Assembly: GCF_001293125.1 (NCBI RefSeq)
Contig: NZ_CP009312.1
Coordinates: forward strand, 62,001-126,000
Direction of reading: 5' to 3'
Length of the DNA: 64,000 nt
DNA from: Lawsonella clevelandensis
GTDB taxonomy: Bacteria; Actinomycetota; Actinomycetes; Mycobacteriales; Mycobacteriaceae
Part shown: positions 31,336 through 41,865 of the stretch, in pieces
Position numbering within the stretch: position 1 is the first letter of the stretch
Layout of the letters: each line of letters starts with the position of its first letter
Notes under the pieces: model-generated
What the model was told of the DNA's origin: nothing
The model's input: only the letters and a program-made list of their open reading frames with translations
Databases searched by the model: none
Translations under genes and position numbers: made by a program

Positions 31336-32412
31336 TTAGTGTTCGCTAACGTCAGCATAGGCAGCAGCGAGTTGTTCTGGGGTCGGATTCTCCAATCGGA
31401 CAGGCTTTCCGAAGCCGTCGAGCACGACAAAACGAAGAACTCCGGTGCGGTTCTTTTTATCAGAGTACATAGTGCTAGTGAGCTCTTCCAAGGCCCCCGC
31501 ATCGTAAGACGTAGGCAGTCCCACCGCTGACAAGATGTGGCGGGTACGGTCCACCTCTGCATCGGTGAGAAGACCCGCGGTGCGAGCCAGAGCGGCCGCG
31601 AAGACCATTCCCACCGCAACTGCGTTGCCATGCCGCCACAGGTACTGTTCCCGTTGTTCGATCGCATGTGCCAAGGTATGGCCATAGTTGAGGTTCTCGC
31701 GAAGGCCCGATTCACGGAGGTCACAGCTTACAACGTCGGCTTTCACCTGTACCGAGCGACACACAAGTTCGTGGAGCACTGGTCCGTCGACATCAAAGAT
31801 GGCCGCGGGATTGTCTTCCACGAGTTCAAGAATGCGTTGGTCGGCAATGAATCCGCACTTCACTACTTCCGCCATACCGGATACGACTTCAGCGCGTGGA
31901 AGCGTGTGAAGAACATGCAGATCAATGAACACTCCCTGCGGCTCATGAAACGTCCCCACCAGGTTCTTACCGATGACGTTATTGATCCCGGTCTTTCCGC
32001 CTACTCCAGCGTCGACCATGCCGAGCAGGGAGGTGGGGCAGCTAATGAAAGCAATCCCACGCATCCATGTGGAGGCAATGAAGCCAGCAAGATCTGTCGC
32101 CGCTCCGCCCCCGACACCCATGATGACGTCTGCCCGAGTAATACCGGCTTTACCGCACTTAATCCATAGCTCCTCCGCAACAACAAGCGTCTTCCCTGCC
32201 TCTGCATCAGGGACGGGGAAAAGATGGACAACACTGCCGTTTTCTCGCAATGCTGCGGCGATCTCTGCCACAAAATAAGACACACTCTCTTGGTAGACGA
32301 TACCGACGTTCCGAAATCGGCCACCCAACTCAGCAATTGCCGGAACGAGGTGCGATCCGATTCGCACGTGATAGGGGTGAGCTGCGTTTACATCGATTAC
32401 AGTTGCTGCCAT
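31336..32412 (-). CDS. aroB: 3-dehydroquinate synthase
   Basis: NAD- and metal-dependent enzyme converting DAHP to dehydroquinate. The 358-residue protein has GVGGGAATDLAGFIASTWMRG (core GGGAATDLAGF, about 95), GGKTGIN, and metal ligands in NYGHTLAHAIE and WRHGNAVAVGM. ATG 32412 is used because MAATVIDVN matches the family N-terminus and AAAGAG lies upstream; a longer frame begins inside aroK. Confidence 0.97.
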   Translation of the reverse strand: MAATVIDVNAAHPYHVRIGSHLVPAIAELGGRFRNVGIVYQESVSYFVAEIAAALRENGSVVHLFPVPDAEAGKTLVVAEELWIKCGKAGITRADVIMGVGGGAATDLAGFIASTWMRGIAFISCPTSLLGMVDAGVGGKTGINNVIGKNLVGTFHEPQGVFIDLHVLHTLPRAEVVSGMAEVVKCGFIADQRILELVEDNPAAIFDVDGPVLHELVCRSVQVKADVVSCDLRESGLRENLNYGHTLAHAIEQREQYLWRHGNAVAVGMVFAAALARTAGLLTDAEVDRTRHILSAVGLPTSYDAGALEELTSTMYSDKKNRTGVLRFVVLDGFGKPVRLENPTPEQLAAAYADVSEH

Positions 32413-32429
32413 CTCAGTCTCTTTCAGTA

Positions 32430-32981
32430 TTAGTCGTCGTCCACGTCGGCGGTAAGCCGAGCACGGCCGAGAAAAGCACAAATCCCATCAATCACGTCGA
32501 GAGGTTTGCGGTGCTCAGGGCGAATAGTGAGATCGGCAACCTCTTGATAGTAGGGGCGGCGAATACGTCGCAGCTGACGGTAGTGTTCAGCAGGGTCCTT
32601 AGCAGCAAGAACTGGTCGAGTAGACGTATCCGCGGTGCGCCGAATTCCCTCTGCTGCCGAAATATCCAAGAAAATAACGGGAACCTCAGCCAGCAACGTG
32701 CGGGTTCGAGAGGAGAGAACCGCTCCGCCGCCTAACGCCAGAATACCCTCGTGGTGAGCCAGACACTCTGCGACAACGTCCTCTTCAATTTCGCGGAATG
32801 CAGATTCACCAAGCTCCGCAAAAACCTCTCCGCAGCTTTTCCCGTATTGCTCCTCTATAACCTGGTCGGTATCCAGGAAGGGTAGCTGCAGCGCGCGGGA
32901 GAGACGTTTTCCAGCGGTCGTTTTTCCCGAGCCAGGAAGTCCCACGAACACACAGAGAGGGGCAAAACCTACTGCTCCCAT
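32430..32981 (-). CDS. aroK: Shikimate kinase
   Basis: Phosphorylates shikimate with ATP. The 183-residue P-loop kinase has Walker [16 protein letters not shown] (about 13-27), the shikimate-binding DTDQVIE and FREIEEDVV, and [13 protein letters not shown] 32981 overlaps the end of aroC by 13 bases; the longer frame would put 50 unconserved residues inside aroC, so I reject it. Confidence 0.96.
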   Translation of the reverse strand: MGAVGFAPLCVFVGLPGSGKTTAGKRLSRALQLPFLDTDQVIEEQYGKSCGEVFAELGESAFREIEEDVVAECLAHHEGILALGGGAVLSSRTRTLLAEVPVIFLDISAAEGIRRTADTSTRPVLAAKDPAEHYRQLRRIRRPYYQEVADLTIRPEHRKPLDVIDGICAFLGRARLTADVDDD

Positions 32982-34165
32982 GTGAGACGTTCCTTCACAT
33001 ACTTTTGGTAGGCACGGTAGTTCCGGCGAGTTTCCGCAAGAGTATCTCCACCGAATTTCTCCAATACTGCTTGCGCTAGCACCAGTGCCACCATCGCTTC
33101 GGCAACGACACCGGCGGCGGGTACGGCGCACACATCAGAACGCTGGTGGATAGCCGTTGCCGAAGCACCTGTTTCCATATCGACGGTCGCTAAGGCTCGT
33201 GGCACGGTGGAAATAGGCTTCATGGCTGCTCGCACTACCAGTGGTTGGCCATCTGTCATACCACCTTCCACACCGCCGGCATGGTTCGAGCGACGGATAA
33301 CGCCCACCTCGGCAGGATCCATTTGATCGTGGGCAGTAGATCCACGGCGCCGAGCCAGTGCAAAGCCCTCACCGATTTCAACGCCTTTAATGGCCTGAAT
33401 ACCCATGAGCGCACTGGCCAGTCTGGCTTCCAAACGGCGTTCTCCCGAGACAAAAGACCCAAGGCCAATCGGTAGCCCATGAACGACCACCTCCACGACA
33501 CCACCTAGCGTGTCTCCGGCTTTCCGTGCCGCATCGATTTCCGCGATCATGCTGGCCTCGGCGTCGGGGTGGGAGGCCCGTACGGGGCTCTCGTCGATAC
33601 GTGCTTGGTCAGCACTGGTGGGTAGTTCGTCTTCGCCGTAGAGGGCAGAGTCCCCAATGGAAAGTACACGAGAGACGACGTCAACGCCCATCACCTCACG
33701 GAGGATCGCGCGTGCGACGGTACCGGCTGCGACTCGGGCAGCTGTCTCGCGGGCAGATGAACGCTCGAGAATGTTCCGGGCGTCTTCTGCACCATATTTC
33801 AGCATCCCTGCAAAGTCGGCGTGTCCTGGGCGCGGCCGGGTAAGGGGTTGGTTGCGCGCAAGATCGTCAATATCAGCGGGGTCTATGGGGCTGGGGGACA
33901 TAATCTTCTCCCATTTCGGCCATTCGCTATTGTCAATTTGAATGGCGATAGGCCCGCCCAGTGTTCCGCCGTGCCGCACTCCAGTGAGAATGGTGACGCG
34001 GTCTTGCTCGAACTTCATACGCGCACCACGGCCGTAACCGAGTCGACGACGTGCCAGTTGTGCGGAGACCTCATCAGCGGTCAGCGGAAGGCCAGCGATA
34101 ACGTCCTCCACGAGTGCGATCAGCGCTTGGCCGTGGGATTCACCTGCAGTAGTCCATCGAAACAC
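32969..34165 (-). CDS. aroC: Chorismate synthase
   Basis: FMN-dependent last step of the shikimate pathway. The 398-residue protein starts [19 protein letters not shown] and includes [28 protein letters not shown] and the C-terminal [17 protein letters not shown]. The start is GTG. It leads the aroC-aroK-aroB-aroQ genes; 145 bases separate it from the prepilin peptidase upstream. Confidence 0.97.
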   Translation of the reverse strand: MFRWTTAGESHGQALIALVEDVIAGLPLTADEVSAQLARRRLGYGRGARMKFEQDRVTILTGVRHGGTLGGPIAIQIDNSEWPKWEKIMSPSPIDPADIDDLARNQPLTRPRPGHADFAGMLKYGAEDARNILERSSARETAARVAAGTVARAILREVMGVDVVSRVLSIGDSALYGEDELPTSADQARIDESPVRASHPDAEASMIAEIDAARKAGDTLGGVVEVVVHGLPIGLGSFVSGERRLEARLASALMGIQAIKGVEIGEGFALARRRGSTAHDQMDPAEVGVIRRSNHAGGVEGGMTDGQPLVVRAAMKPISTVPRALATVDMETGASATAIHQRSDVCAVPAAGVVAEAMVALVLAQAVLEKFGGDTLAETRRNYRAYQKYVKERLTWEQ

Positions 34166-34248
34166 GGTTCTATTCTGTCATGTTTCGATTCGTTCCCCTA
34201 TCTCACTCCCCTGTTGTGCAGCATTTTCGGCAGCTGAGTGAATGGTTA

Positions 34249-34270
34249 CTGACGTAATAGCTAACGTCAG
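34249..34270 (-). other. Inverted repeat in the 145-base prepilin peptidase-aroC gap
   Basis: CTGACGT (34249-34255) is repeated inverted at 34264-34270 with an eight-base spacer, and a second short repeat, GGCGG-tat-CCGCC, follows at about 34279-34291. These may form a terminator after the prepilin peptidase or an operator for aroC. Stems are short and no U-run is present. Confidence 0.3.
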
Positions 34271-34310
34271 AATCCCAGGCGGTATCCGCCATGAGAGTAG
34301 TCTGCGAAAG

Positions 34311-34862
34311 CTACCCAACTAGGTGATTAACTCCCGGCCACAGCACAAGCAGCGCCGTCACCAGGGATAATGAGGTGCCATGCGGCACAGTAAACAAGGC
34401 AAGGTTGTGTATTCTTCCGGAGCTAGGCCGTGCTGAGACTGGGATCTCAGGACAATGTTGCCTCAAACGATGCACAAGGACCCGCCCCATCACAAGAAAC
34501 TGTCCTATACCAACGAGTGCAGTGACACAAAAGGGGACTATAGCCACAATCCACCAGGAGGACCAGCTTTGTGCCGCAGCGACCATTCCGATGGGGAAAG
34601 CTGCTTTAATATCTCCCCCACCAATTCCTTGCGTACTAAAGACAGATGGAACAGTGTAGAACAGCATCAATAAACCGCCTCCCAGAACTGCTGTCGAACT
34701 AGTCCCGGCTGTCACCGCGTAACAGCTCGCCACCATGATCCCGGCTATCACAACGGGGGTAGGAATCCTTCGGCTTCGGCTATCGTGCCAGGACAGCATA
34801 AAGAGCCAGCCCAATACAAGTAATGTCGCACTGGCCTGTAGCATCAGTAAGGGATCAACCAC
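34311..34862 (-). CDS. A24-family prepilin peptidase-like membrane protein
   Basis: Aspartyl membrane protease fold that processes type IV prepilin-like proteins. The 183-residue protein has about five hydrophobic segments and both catalytic Asp motifs: Asp27 in WHDSRSRRIPTP and Asp84 in GGGDIKAAF (the GxGD signature). It lacks the N-terminal methylase domain of PilD, so it is a short TadV/CpaA-like form. No pilin or secretion genes are adjacent; it sits between aroC and aroE, as in corynebacteria, so its substrate is unknown from this window. Confidence 0.85.
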   Translation of the reverse strand: MVDPLLMLQASATLLVLGWLFMLSWHDSRSRRIPTPVVIAGIMVASCYAVTAGTSSTAVLGGGLLMLFYTVPSVFSTQGIGGGDIKAAFPIGMVAAAQSWSSWWIVAIVPFCVTALVGIGQFLVMGRVLVHRLRQHCPEIPVSARPSSGRIHNLALFTVPHGTSLSLVTALLVLWPGVNHLVG

Positions 34863-34909
34863 CGCAGTTCTCCTTCGGATGGATGTGAGGATCCCTCAGT
34901 GTAAGAGCA

Positions 34910-35725
34910 TCAGGCAGCGTTTAGGGCAGCTACCATGGCAGCGAATACCTCGTCTGTGACGGTCATGCTAGTAAACATTTCAATTTGTGCGACCGCTTGG
35001 TGAAGCAGCATCGTGCGTCCTCCCACCACTTTTCCTCCATCGTTCGCCACAATTTGTGCCAGAGACGTGGGCCACGGGGCGTAGACAACGTCAACGAGAC
35101 GCGGAGTTCGACGGAGGAAATGACCGTATCCTGCAGCAGCATCACCCGGCAGGGTTGAAATGAGAGTATCTGCACTGGTACAGGTATCCTGCAACACAAC
35201 CGGGTCCGTAAGCGGTACCCACGTGTAGTCGATCCCCAGTTGGGCTGCCAGATGCAGGGTGGGTTGTGCACGCCCTTCAGATCGAGAGGCGATGCTGACG
35301 TGTCCTGCTCCGCACTGTTGTAGTGCAGCGAGGTATGGTCTGGCGGTAGCTCCAGCGCCCAGAAGAAGGACGTCTCCCCCGGTATGACCGACATGCTCCA
35401 GCGCTGCTAAGGCACCATCAATATCGGTGCAGTCGGCATACCACCCGTCGCCATGTCGAACAAGAGTATTTGCCGATTCGACGAGGTGAGCGCGGGTGGA
35501 CACAACGTCAGCGAAGCGCAGAGCAGCGTCCTTACAGGGCATGGTGACGGAAAACCCGCGGGTTTCTGGTGCTGTACCGGCGACAATGCCGGGGAGATCT
35601 GCTGCGGTGCATTCGATCCGCACATAGTCCCATTCGGTGAGGCCGAGAGCATGGTAGGCAGCTTGGTGAAGGACAGGTGAGAGAGAGTGCGCAATAGGGG
35701 AACCCAGGACTGCTGCAGCGAGCAT
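34910..35725 (-). CDS. aroE: Shikimate dehydrogenase
   Basis: NADPH-dependent reduction of dehydroshikimate. The 271-residue protein has the shikimate-binding SPIAHSLSPVLHQAAY, the catalytic Lys in SVTMPCKDAALRF, and the nucleotide motif LLGAGATARPYLAAL (about 125). ATG 35725 is chosen because AAAGG precedes it and MLAAAVLGSPIAHS is the natural N-terminus. It follows mltG by 31 bases. Confidence 0.95.
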   Translation of the reverse strand: MLAAAVLGSPIAHSLSPVLHQAAYHALGLTEWDYVRIECTAADLPGIVAGTAPETRGFSVTMPCKDAALRFADVVSTRAHLVESANTLVRHGDGWYADCTDIDGALAALEHVGHTGGDVLLLGAGATARPYLAALQQCGAGHVSIASRSEGRAQPTLHLAAQLGIDYTWVPLTDPVVLQDTCTSADTLISTLPGDAAAGYGHFLRRTPRLVDVVYAPWPTSLAQIVANDGGKVVGGRTMLLHQAVAQIEMFTSMTVTDEVFAAMVAALNAA

Positions 35726-35756
35726 AACGACCTTTCTTCGGGTCCGCCTCAAGCCC

Positions 35757-37043
35757 TTACTGACTGTCGAAGACCCCGTTTCGGTGGGCTTCTTCGATAT
35801 CGCGTTCGTGGTCTTTCAGCGTGACATTGAACTTAGTAGTGCCTTGTTTATCAACAGTGACGAAGTAGAGCCATTTGCCGGGAGTCGGTTTTTCCATCGC
35901 CTCGACTGCTTCTAGGGTAGGTGAGCAGATGGGGGTGGTAGGAAGGCCCTTCATTGCGTAAGTATTCCAGGGGGTTTCTGTACCGCGTGCAGCTTCGCTG
36001 GTGGCGACTTGCTGCTCGGACAGCCCATAGTTCACGGTGGAATCGAATTGGAGTGGTTGATGACGCTTCAGGCGGTTCACGATAACGCGCGCAGCTTTTC
36101 CATAGTCGGCAGCTCCCACCTCACGTTGAATGAGGGATGCACCTACGACTACCTCGTAGGGTAAGAGCTTCTGGGCTTTGGCAGCATCCACTAGACCGGA
36201 TTGCTGGTAGATTTCGGCCGAGGAGGTCACGAGTTCTCTAATGATCTCAAGGGGGGTATGAGTGGGGTTGAAGACGTGTACGCCAGGCAAGATAAGGCCC
36301 TCGATCTTTCGCGCAGGGTACTTTGCGGCTGCAACAGCATGGCGCGCCCACGAAGGAACTCCCAGCTGCGCTGGGCCGGCGTTAGCCACTGCTTTTCGGA
36401 ATGCTGCAGCGCTAATGCAGTGCCGTTGTTCTCCCTTGGTGTAGCAGGATGCTTTAGCGAGATGGCGATAAATTCCGAAGACAGTTTCGCCATTGACGAC
36501 ACGTACGTCCTCCAGAGTGACACCGCCGGGTAGATTCACTGCTCCGGCTCGGTTCGAGGGGTCGAGTAGTCTCTCCACTGCCCGCGCTGCAGCCATCTCT
36601 TTACGCAGTTGGTAAAACCCCGGTTGCATAGAGGTGATATTTGGGTTGTTGTTAGCGGCCTGAATAAAGGCCCCCTCAGACTTCACGACTCCCATCGACA
36701 CGAGCTTTGGTGCGAGAGAGGCAGCGGTAACGCCCAGTGCCACCTCGACCAAAACGGAGCCGGACCCGGCACCTTGATAGTCAGGGTAGACCGGAACTTG
36801 ACTGCGACGATGCTGAACTAAGCCGGCGAAGAGCGCCAATACAAGGACAATCACCACTCCGAGGGTGAGAGTACTCCGTCGATCGATTGCCGAGTCCAAC
36901 CTGCGGAAAGAGGCTGTGATTCCGCGGGACGGTGTGGTGTTGCCCGCCTCGTTCCTCTCCGTTGGAGTGGAGACAGTGGGGGTGTCTCCACCGTTGAGTT
37001 CGGACTGCGGTTCGGGAGCGTTATCGCCGTTATGTCGTCCCAC
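35757..37043 (-). CDS. mltG: Endolytic murein transglycosylase MltG (YceG)
   Basis: Membrane-anchored enzyme that cleaves nascent glycan strands. The 428-residue protein has a polar cytoplasmic N-terminus of about 57 residues, one membrane helix (about 58-76), a LysM-like subdomain, and the YceG catalytic domain with PYEVVVGASLIQREVG, where Glu308 is the likely catalytic acid, followed by LQFDSTVNYGL and ETPWNTYAMKGLPTTPI. It lies between ruvX and aroE, typical for Actinobacteria. Confidence 0.94.
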   Translation of the reverse strand: MGRHNGDNAPEPQSELNGGDTPTVSTPTERNEAGNTTPSRGITASFRRLDSAIDRRSTLTLGVVIVLVLALFAGLVQHRRSQVPVYPDYQGAGSGSVLVEVALGVTAASLAPKLVSMGVVKSEGAFIQAANNNPNITSMQPGFYQLRKEMAAARAVERLLDPSNRAGAVNLPGGVTLEDVRVVNGETVFGIYRHLAKASCYTKGEQRHCISAAAFRKAVANAGPAQLGVPSWARHAVAAAKYPARKIEGLILPGVHVFNPTHTPLEIIRELVTSSAEIYQQSGLVDAAKAQKLLPYEVVVGASLIQREVGAADYGKAARVIVNRLKRHQPLQFDSTVNYGLSEQQVATSEAARGTETPWNTYAMKGLPTTPICSPTLEAVEAMEKPTPGKWLYFVTVDKQGTTKFNVTLKDHERDIEEAHRNGVFDSQ

Positions 37044-37059
37044 TACCTCACTGCTCCTT

Positions 37060-37554
37060 TTACGTATCGTGAGAGTGCCGTTTGCGAAGGTCGAGCCATG
37101 TATTGAGGATTTCTACTGCCGCAGCTTGGTCTACGAGGGCACGTTGCGCCCGGCTTGCGACGTTGGAAGAGCGAAGTGCCTGTGTTGCCACAACTGTAGA
37201 AAGGCGTTCGTCTACTAAGCGTACCGGTATTTCGGGCCAACGTTCTCGAAAAGTATTGACAAAGCCGATGGCCATTTCCACTGAGCTAGAGGCGCGGTTC
37301 CGCAGTGTGCGGGGTAATCCCACCACAATCTCCACCGGTTCATATTCCTCGATCAATAGTTTGATCTGTTGGAGTGTTGCAGCAGGCCACGGATATTGTT
37401 TGAGGTGGATTGTGGTGACCGGAGTGGCAAGAATTCCATCCGGGTCACAGGACGCCACACCAATGCGGGCTTTACCGACATCAAAAGACAGCCGGCGGCC
37501 GCGGCCAGGATCATCCTCGCCTGGAGTATCAGGCAGGTAGTCGTCTAACTCCAC
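37060..37554 (-). CDS. ruvX: Putative pre-16S rRNA nuclease RuvX (YqgF)
   Basis: RNase H-like fold nuclease that matures 16S rRNA in E. coli. The 164-residue protein has the metal-binding strand RLSFDVGKARIGVA (Asp25), IVVGLPRTLRNR and the DERLSTV segment, then DQAAAVEILNTWL with the C-terminal Asp. The GTG start is nine bases after alaS. The order alaS-ruvX-mltG-aroE is conserved in the phylum. Confidence 0.93.
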   Translation of the reverse strand: MELDDYLPDTPGEDDPGRGRRLSFDVGKARIGVASCDPDGILATPVTTIHLKQYPWPAATLQQIKLLIEEYEPVEIVVGLPRTLRNRASSSVEMAIGFVNTFRERWPEIPVRLVDERLSTVVATQALRSSNVASRAQRALVDQAAAVEILNTWLDLRKRHSHDT

Positions 37555-37563
37555 GATGAGTGC

Positions 37564-40248
37564 CTACGCGCCCACAGCGGCAACTACAGTATCAACTGCA
37601 GCATATGCTGCCTCGAGTCCTTCTGCATCAGTACCGGAGCCTTGGGCCAGATCTGGTTTTCCGCCTCCGCGGCCACCAATGGTAGGGGCGGCGGCTTTCA
37701 CGATGTCTCCGGCGTTCACTCCGCGTTCAATAGCCGCTTGGTTGACAGCCACAACGAAGGGCAGTTTATAGCCTTCTGCGGTAAAGAGCGCGACTACCGC
37801 TGGTGTCTCCGCGAATCGACCACGAATATCGCAGGCGAGGGTACGAAGTTGACCACCATCAGCACCAGCTGGGCCAGTCATGGCGACAACCTTAATACCG
37901 TTCACGTCATGGGCGTCGTTGACATATGTGGCGGCGGCCTGCAGAACTGCCTCCATATGTAGCTCGGCGAGTTCTTTTTCGAGGTTTTTGACCGACTCTT
38001 GCAGGCTACTTACGCGCTGTACGATATCGCCAGGCTTCGCCTTGAATCGCGAGGCTAGCTCGCTAACAATACGTTGATCAGTTTTTGCAGCATCTAATGC
38101 ACGCAATCCGACATAGGCTTCGACACGCCGAATACCTGAGCCAACAGATGACTCTCCGATAAAGCGAACCGGTCCGATTTGTGCAGTAGAGCTTACGTGG
38201 GTGCCACCGCAGAGTTCCTTGGAGAAGACACGTTCCTCTCCTCCCCCAATGGTGACGACGCGAACTTCATCACCATAGTTTTCACCGAAGAGGGCGACAG
38301 CACCGGACGCTTTGGCCTCGTCCAGGCTCATGATCTCGGTTATTACCGGAAGATCCTGGTCAATCGCCGTGTTGACGCGAGTTTCGATTTCGGCAAGTTC
38401 CACGGTGCTCAATGGATCTGTCCAGTTAAAGTCAAACCGCAAATAACCCGGTTTATTGAGAGAACCAGCCTGTACAGCTTGGTCTCCCAACACGGTACGT
38501 ATTGCCGCATGGACAAGGTGAGTAGCAGTGTGTGCTTGCGCAGCATGACGTCGGTAGGTTCCATCGACCTGTGCCTGGGCAGGTCCGGGGGCCGCCGTAC
38601 CAATGGAGATAGTCCCTCGATGGAGCCAGACTTTCTTACCCACTTTTTGTACATCGGTGATGGCTACTTCTCCAGATGCTGTGGTGATGGTGCCGCGATC
38701 GGCACACTGCCCGCCGGACTCCGCGTAAAAGGGGCTCTCGCCGAGAATGACTTCGACTGCGGTGCCAACACTCGCTTCAGTCACTACGTCCCCATCGACG
38801 ATAATGCCGAGAATCTGGGTATCGGCAACAAGACTCTCGTACCCCGTAAATTCGGTTGGCTGGTTATCGATGAAGTCTCGGTAGACCCCCACGTCAGCGT
38901 GTGCGTGTTTCTTTGCCTGTGAATCTGCCTTAGCGCGTTGCTTCTGCTCCTGCATCCGCTGTTGGAAGGCATCATTATCGACACTCAACCCCTGCTCCGC
39001 CGCCATCTCACGGGTGAGGTCGATGGGGAAACCGTGGGTGTCGTGCAAAGTGAAGGCCACATCACCAGGAACTACTGTCTGACCAGCGTCTTTGAGGTCA
39101 CTTACAACGGCTGTGAAAAGCTTGGTGCCAGCATCAAGAGTCCGCAGGAAGGCTTTCTCCTCCGTGGTACACACTTTCTGGATATGGTCACGCTGCGCTG
39201 CCAGCTCGGGGAAGGAAGGTGTCATTGACTGACAGACGGTAGAGGTCAACTCCTGCATTACAGTACCCGTGGCTCCCAGCAGACGAGCTGAGCGAATGAT
39301 ACGGCGAATGAGGCGCCGCAGAATATAACCACGTCCCTCATTACCCGGGGACACTCCATCCGCAATGAGCATCACCGCGGTGCGCGAGTGATCAGCAATG
39401 ACCCGGAAATACACCGCATTCTGATGATCCTCAGGGTCATCGCTATACGCTGTTCCTGTCAGGCACTCTGCCGTGGTGATAGTCGGCCTTAGAAGATCTG
39501 TTTCATAGACGTTTTCGACCCCCTGCAGAATAAAAGCAACGCGTTCGATGCCCATGCCGGTATCAATATTCTTCTGAGGTAGAGATCCGACAACTTCGTA
39601 ACCGTCTTTGCCGATGCCTTCCCCACGTTCCTTTTCCATGAAGACAAGGTTCCAGATTTCGATATAGCGATCCTCGTCCACTACCGGACCGCCTTCTTTA
39701 CCATAGGCAGGACCACGGTCAAAGAAAATTTCGGAGGACGGACCACAAGGGCCGGGCACACCCATCGACCAAAAGTTGTCCTTCATACCACGCCGTTGAA
39801 TATGGTCTTCGCGGAGTCCTACGACGTCGCGCCAGATCGCGAATGTTTCATCATCATCTTGGTAGACAGTCGCCCACAACAGGTCCGGGTCGAATCCATA
39901 ACCACCTTCGTTAACTGGACTGGTCAGGAGAGTCCAGGCGTGCGTGATGGCACCTTCTTTAAAGTAGGCACCGAAAGAGAAATTACCCGCCATCTGGAAG
40001 AACGTGTTGTGGCGAGTAGTGATACCCACCTCGTCGATATCAAGCGTACGGACGCATTTTTGGATGGAGGTTGCTGTTGCGAATGGAGCAGCTTGTTGCC
40101 CCAGAAAGTAAGGCTTAAAGGGAACCATGCCGGCGTTAACGAACAACAGGGTGGGATCATCAAGCACAAGCGAAGCAGAAGGAACAAGCGTATGCCCAGC
40201 CTTCACATAGTGGTCAATGAAACGTTGCCGAATTTCATGGGTGTACAC
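37564..40248 (-). CDS. alaS: Alanyl-tRNA synthetase
   Basis: Charges tRNA-Ala and edits mischarged Ser/Gly. The 894-residue protein has the class II catalytic core ([36 protein letters not shown]), the editing domain with the zinc ligands [11 protein letters not shown] and [13 protein letters not shown], and the C-terminal C-Ala domain. I choose GTG 40248, with AAGGAT upstream, giving [10 protein letters not shown]; the longer frame adds 10 unconserved residues. The 181 bases upstream of it, up to rarA, show no RNA gene or T-box. Confidence 0.97.
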   Translation of the reverse strand: MYTHEIRQRFIDHYVKAGHTLVPSASLVLDDPTLLFVNAGMVPFKPYFLGQQAAPFATATSIQKCVRTLDIDEVGITTRHNTFFQMAGNFSFGAYFKEGAITHAWTLLTSPVNEGGYGFDPDLLWATVYQDDDETFAIWRDVVGLREDHIQRRGMKDNFWSMGVPGPCGPSSEIFFDRGPAYGKEGGPVVDEDRYIEIWNLVFMEKERGEGIGKDGYEVVGSLPQKNIDTGMGIERVAFILQGVENVYETDLLRPTITTAECLTGTAYSDDPEDHQNAVYFRVIADHSRTAVMLIADGVSPGNEGRGYILRRLIRRIIRSARLLGATGTVMQELTSTVCQSMTPSFPELAAQRDHIQKVCTTEEKAFLRTLDAGTKLFTAVVSDLKDAGQTVVPGDVAFTLHDTHGFPIDLTREMAAEQGLSVDNDAFQQRMQEQKQRAKADSQAKKHAHADVGVYRDFIDNQPTEFTGYESLVADTQILGIIVDGDVVTEASVGTAVEVILGESPFYAESGGQCADRGTITTASGEVAITDVQKVGKKVWLHRGTISIGTAAPGPAQAQVDGTYRRHAAQAHTATHLVHAAIRTVLGDQAVQAGSLNKPGYLRFDFNWTDPLSTVELAEIETRVNTAIDQDLPVITEIMSLDEAKASGAVALFGENYGDEVRVVTIGGGEERVFSKELCGGTHVSSTAQIGPVRFIGESSVGSGIRRVEAYVGLRALDAAKTDQRIVSELASRFKAKPGDIVQRVSSLQESVKNLEKELAELHMEAVLQAAATYVNDAHDVNGIKVVAMTGPAGADGGQLRTLACDIRGRFAETPAVVALFTAEGYKLPFVVAVNQAAIERGVNAGDIVKAAAPTIGGRGGGKPDLAQGSGTDAEGLEAAYAAVDTVVAAVGA

Positions 40249-40429
40249 GGATGAGATCCTTTTCCCTTTAAGCACCACGCTGCACCCATTCCGGTCGCCC
40301 CATCATCACGATGTGGCACCACACAAAGGCAGCGGCAGTTCTACAGTGTGCGTGTATCGTTTTCTAGCTTCTTAGCTTACCTGGTAAAGCAACGGGACCC
40401 ATCACCTGAGCTTGTAGCTGGACCGAAGG

Positions 40430-41845
40430 CTACCTATCTCTTTTGGGTCTCCCACGCACCGCTGCACGCAATTTGGGCAGCCAGCTGGCAATCCGCTTCT
40501 CCGCTCCGTGCTCCGTGGGATGGTAATAATCTTTACCCACGAGGTTATCCGGAGGATACTGCTGTGCCAGAATGCCGTCGGCAGTATGGTGTGGATACTG
40601 ATAGCCAATAGCATTGCCCAGCTTTTTCGCCCCCTCATAATGGCCATCCCGCAGATGTGGAGGCACCGGGCCGATATTATGTCCCTCTCGAACATCTGCA
40701 AGAGCAGCGTCGATAGCGGCGTAACACGCATTAGATTTAGGCGCAGTCGCCAGGTGGACCGTCGCTTCCGCAAGGATGATGCGGCCCTCCGGCATCCCGA
40801 TCATCTGCACTGCTTGTGCTGCTGCTACAGCAGTGTGCAATGCGGTTGGATCCGCTAGCCCTATATCCTCCGCAGCAAGAATCATCAAGCGTCGCGCAAT
40901 AAATCGGGGATCTTCCCCGGCACTTATCATGCGGGCCAAGTAGTGAAGTGCGGCATCGGGGTCGGATCCACGCACGGACTTAATGAAGGCACTAATGATG
41001 TCGTAATGCTGATCGCCATTGCGGTCATAGCGCGCTAATGCATCCGGTGTTGAACGCTCAATATCCGCGACAGTAAGTGGCGCAGTAACGTCCACCCGGG
41101 CATCCGCCGCCGCTTCCAGGTAGGTTAATGCACGCCGCGCGTCCCCTCCCGACAATCGAACGAGATCGGTGTATGACTCTTCTTCAACCGTCAGAGCCCC
41201 GCCAAAGCCACGCGGATCACTAACTGCCCGTTCTAAGACACCCCGCACATCTGCTGGAGAAAGCGACTCCAATTGCAATACAAGCGAGCGGGATAGTAGT
41301 GGAGCTACTACAGAGAACGAGGGGTTCTCTGTAGTAGCAGCAACCAAGAGCACTACGCGGTTTTCTACGGCAGCAAGAAGCGCTTCTTGCTGGGTTCGGG
41401 AGAAACGATGAACTTCATCAATGAACAGCACCGTATTAATACCGCGAATAAGCCGAGTTCGGGCATCAGAGATAACCTGCCGAACATCCTTGACACCTGC
41501 TGAAAGCGCTGACAGTTCAACGAATTCGCGTTCGGTTGCCCCAGAAATGAGACTCGCTAGCGTAGTTTTCCCAGTACCTGGTGGACCGAACAGGATAACA
41601 GAATTTGCACCTCCGCCTTCGATAAGCCGACGAAGCGGAGACCCCGGTTTGAGGAGGTGCTGTTGCCCCATCACTTCATCAAGAGTGCGGGGGCGCATCC
41701 GTACGGCTAACGGCGTATTGTCGCGCTGCGAACGCGAAGAGTTCGAGGGTCCCACAGACGATACTGGAGGTGCTAAAGACGCCGTTACGTAGGATTCTGC
41801 AGTGGAGTTGTGCACGGTAAAGAGACCAAGATCATTCTCATCCAT
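40430..41845 (-). CDS. rarA: Replication-associated recombination ATPase RarA (MgsA)
   Basis: AAA+ clamp-loader-like ATPase acting at stalled forks. The 471-residue protein has a short unconserved N-terminus, [16 protein letters not shown], Walker [13 protein letters not shown] (about 85), Walker [11 protein letters not shown], sensor 1 ATTENPSF, and the C-terminal tetramerisation region with [20 protein letters not shown] and [16 protein letters not shown]-like sequence. AAAGGAGG precedes the ATG. It follows the kinase-like gene by 20 bases. Confidence 0.96.
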   Translation of the reverse strand: MDENDLGLFTVHNSTAESYVTASLAPPVSSVGPSNSSRSQRDNTPLAVRMRPRTLDEVMGQQHLLKPGSPLRRLIEGGGANSVILFGPPGTGKTTLASLISGATEREFVELSALSAGVKDVRQVISDARTRLIRGINTVLFIDEVHRFSRTQQEALLAAVENRVVLLVAATTENPSFSVVAPLLSRSLVLQLESLSPADVRGVLERAVSDPRGFGGALTVEEESYTDLVRLSGGDARRALTYLEAAADARVDVTAPLTVADIERSTPDALARYDRNGDQHYDIISAFIKSVRGSDPDAALHYLARMISAGEDPRFIARRLMILAAEDIGLADPTALHTAVAAAQAVQMIGMPEGRIILAEATVHLATAPKSNACYAAIDAALADVREGHNIGPVPPHLRDGHYEGAKKLGNAIGYQYPHHTADGILAQQYPPDNLVGKDYYHPTEHGAEKRIASWLPKLRAAVRGRPKRDR

Positions 41846-41865
41846 GAGGCCTCCTTTGTCGTCGC

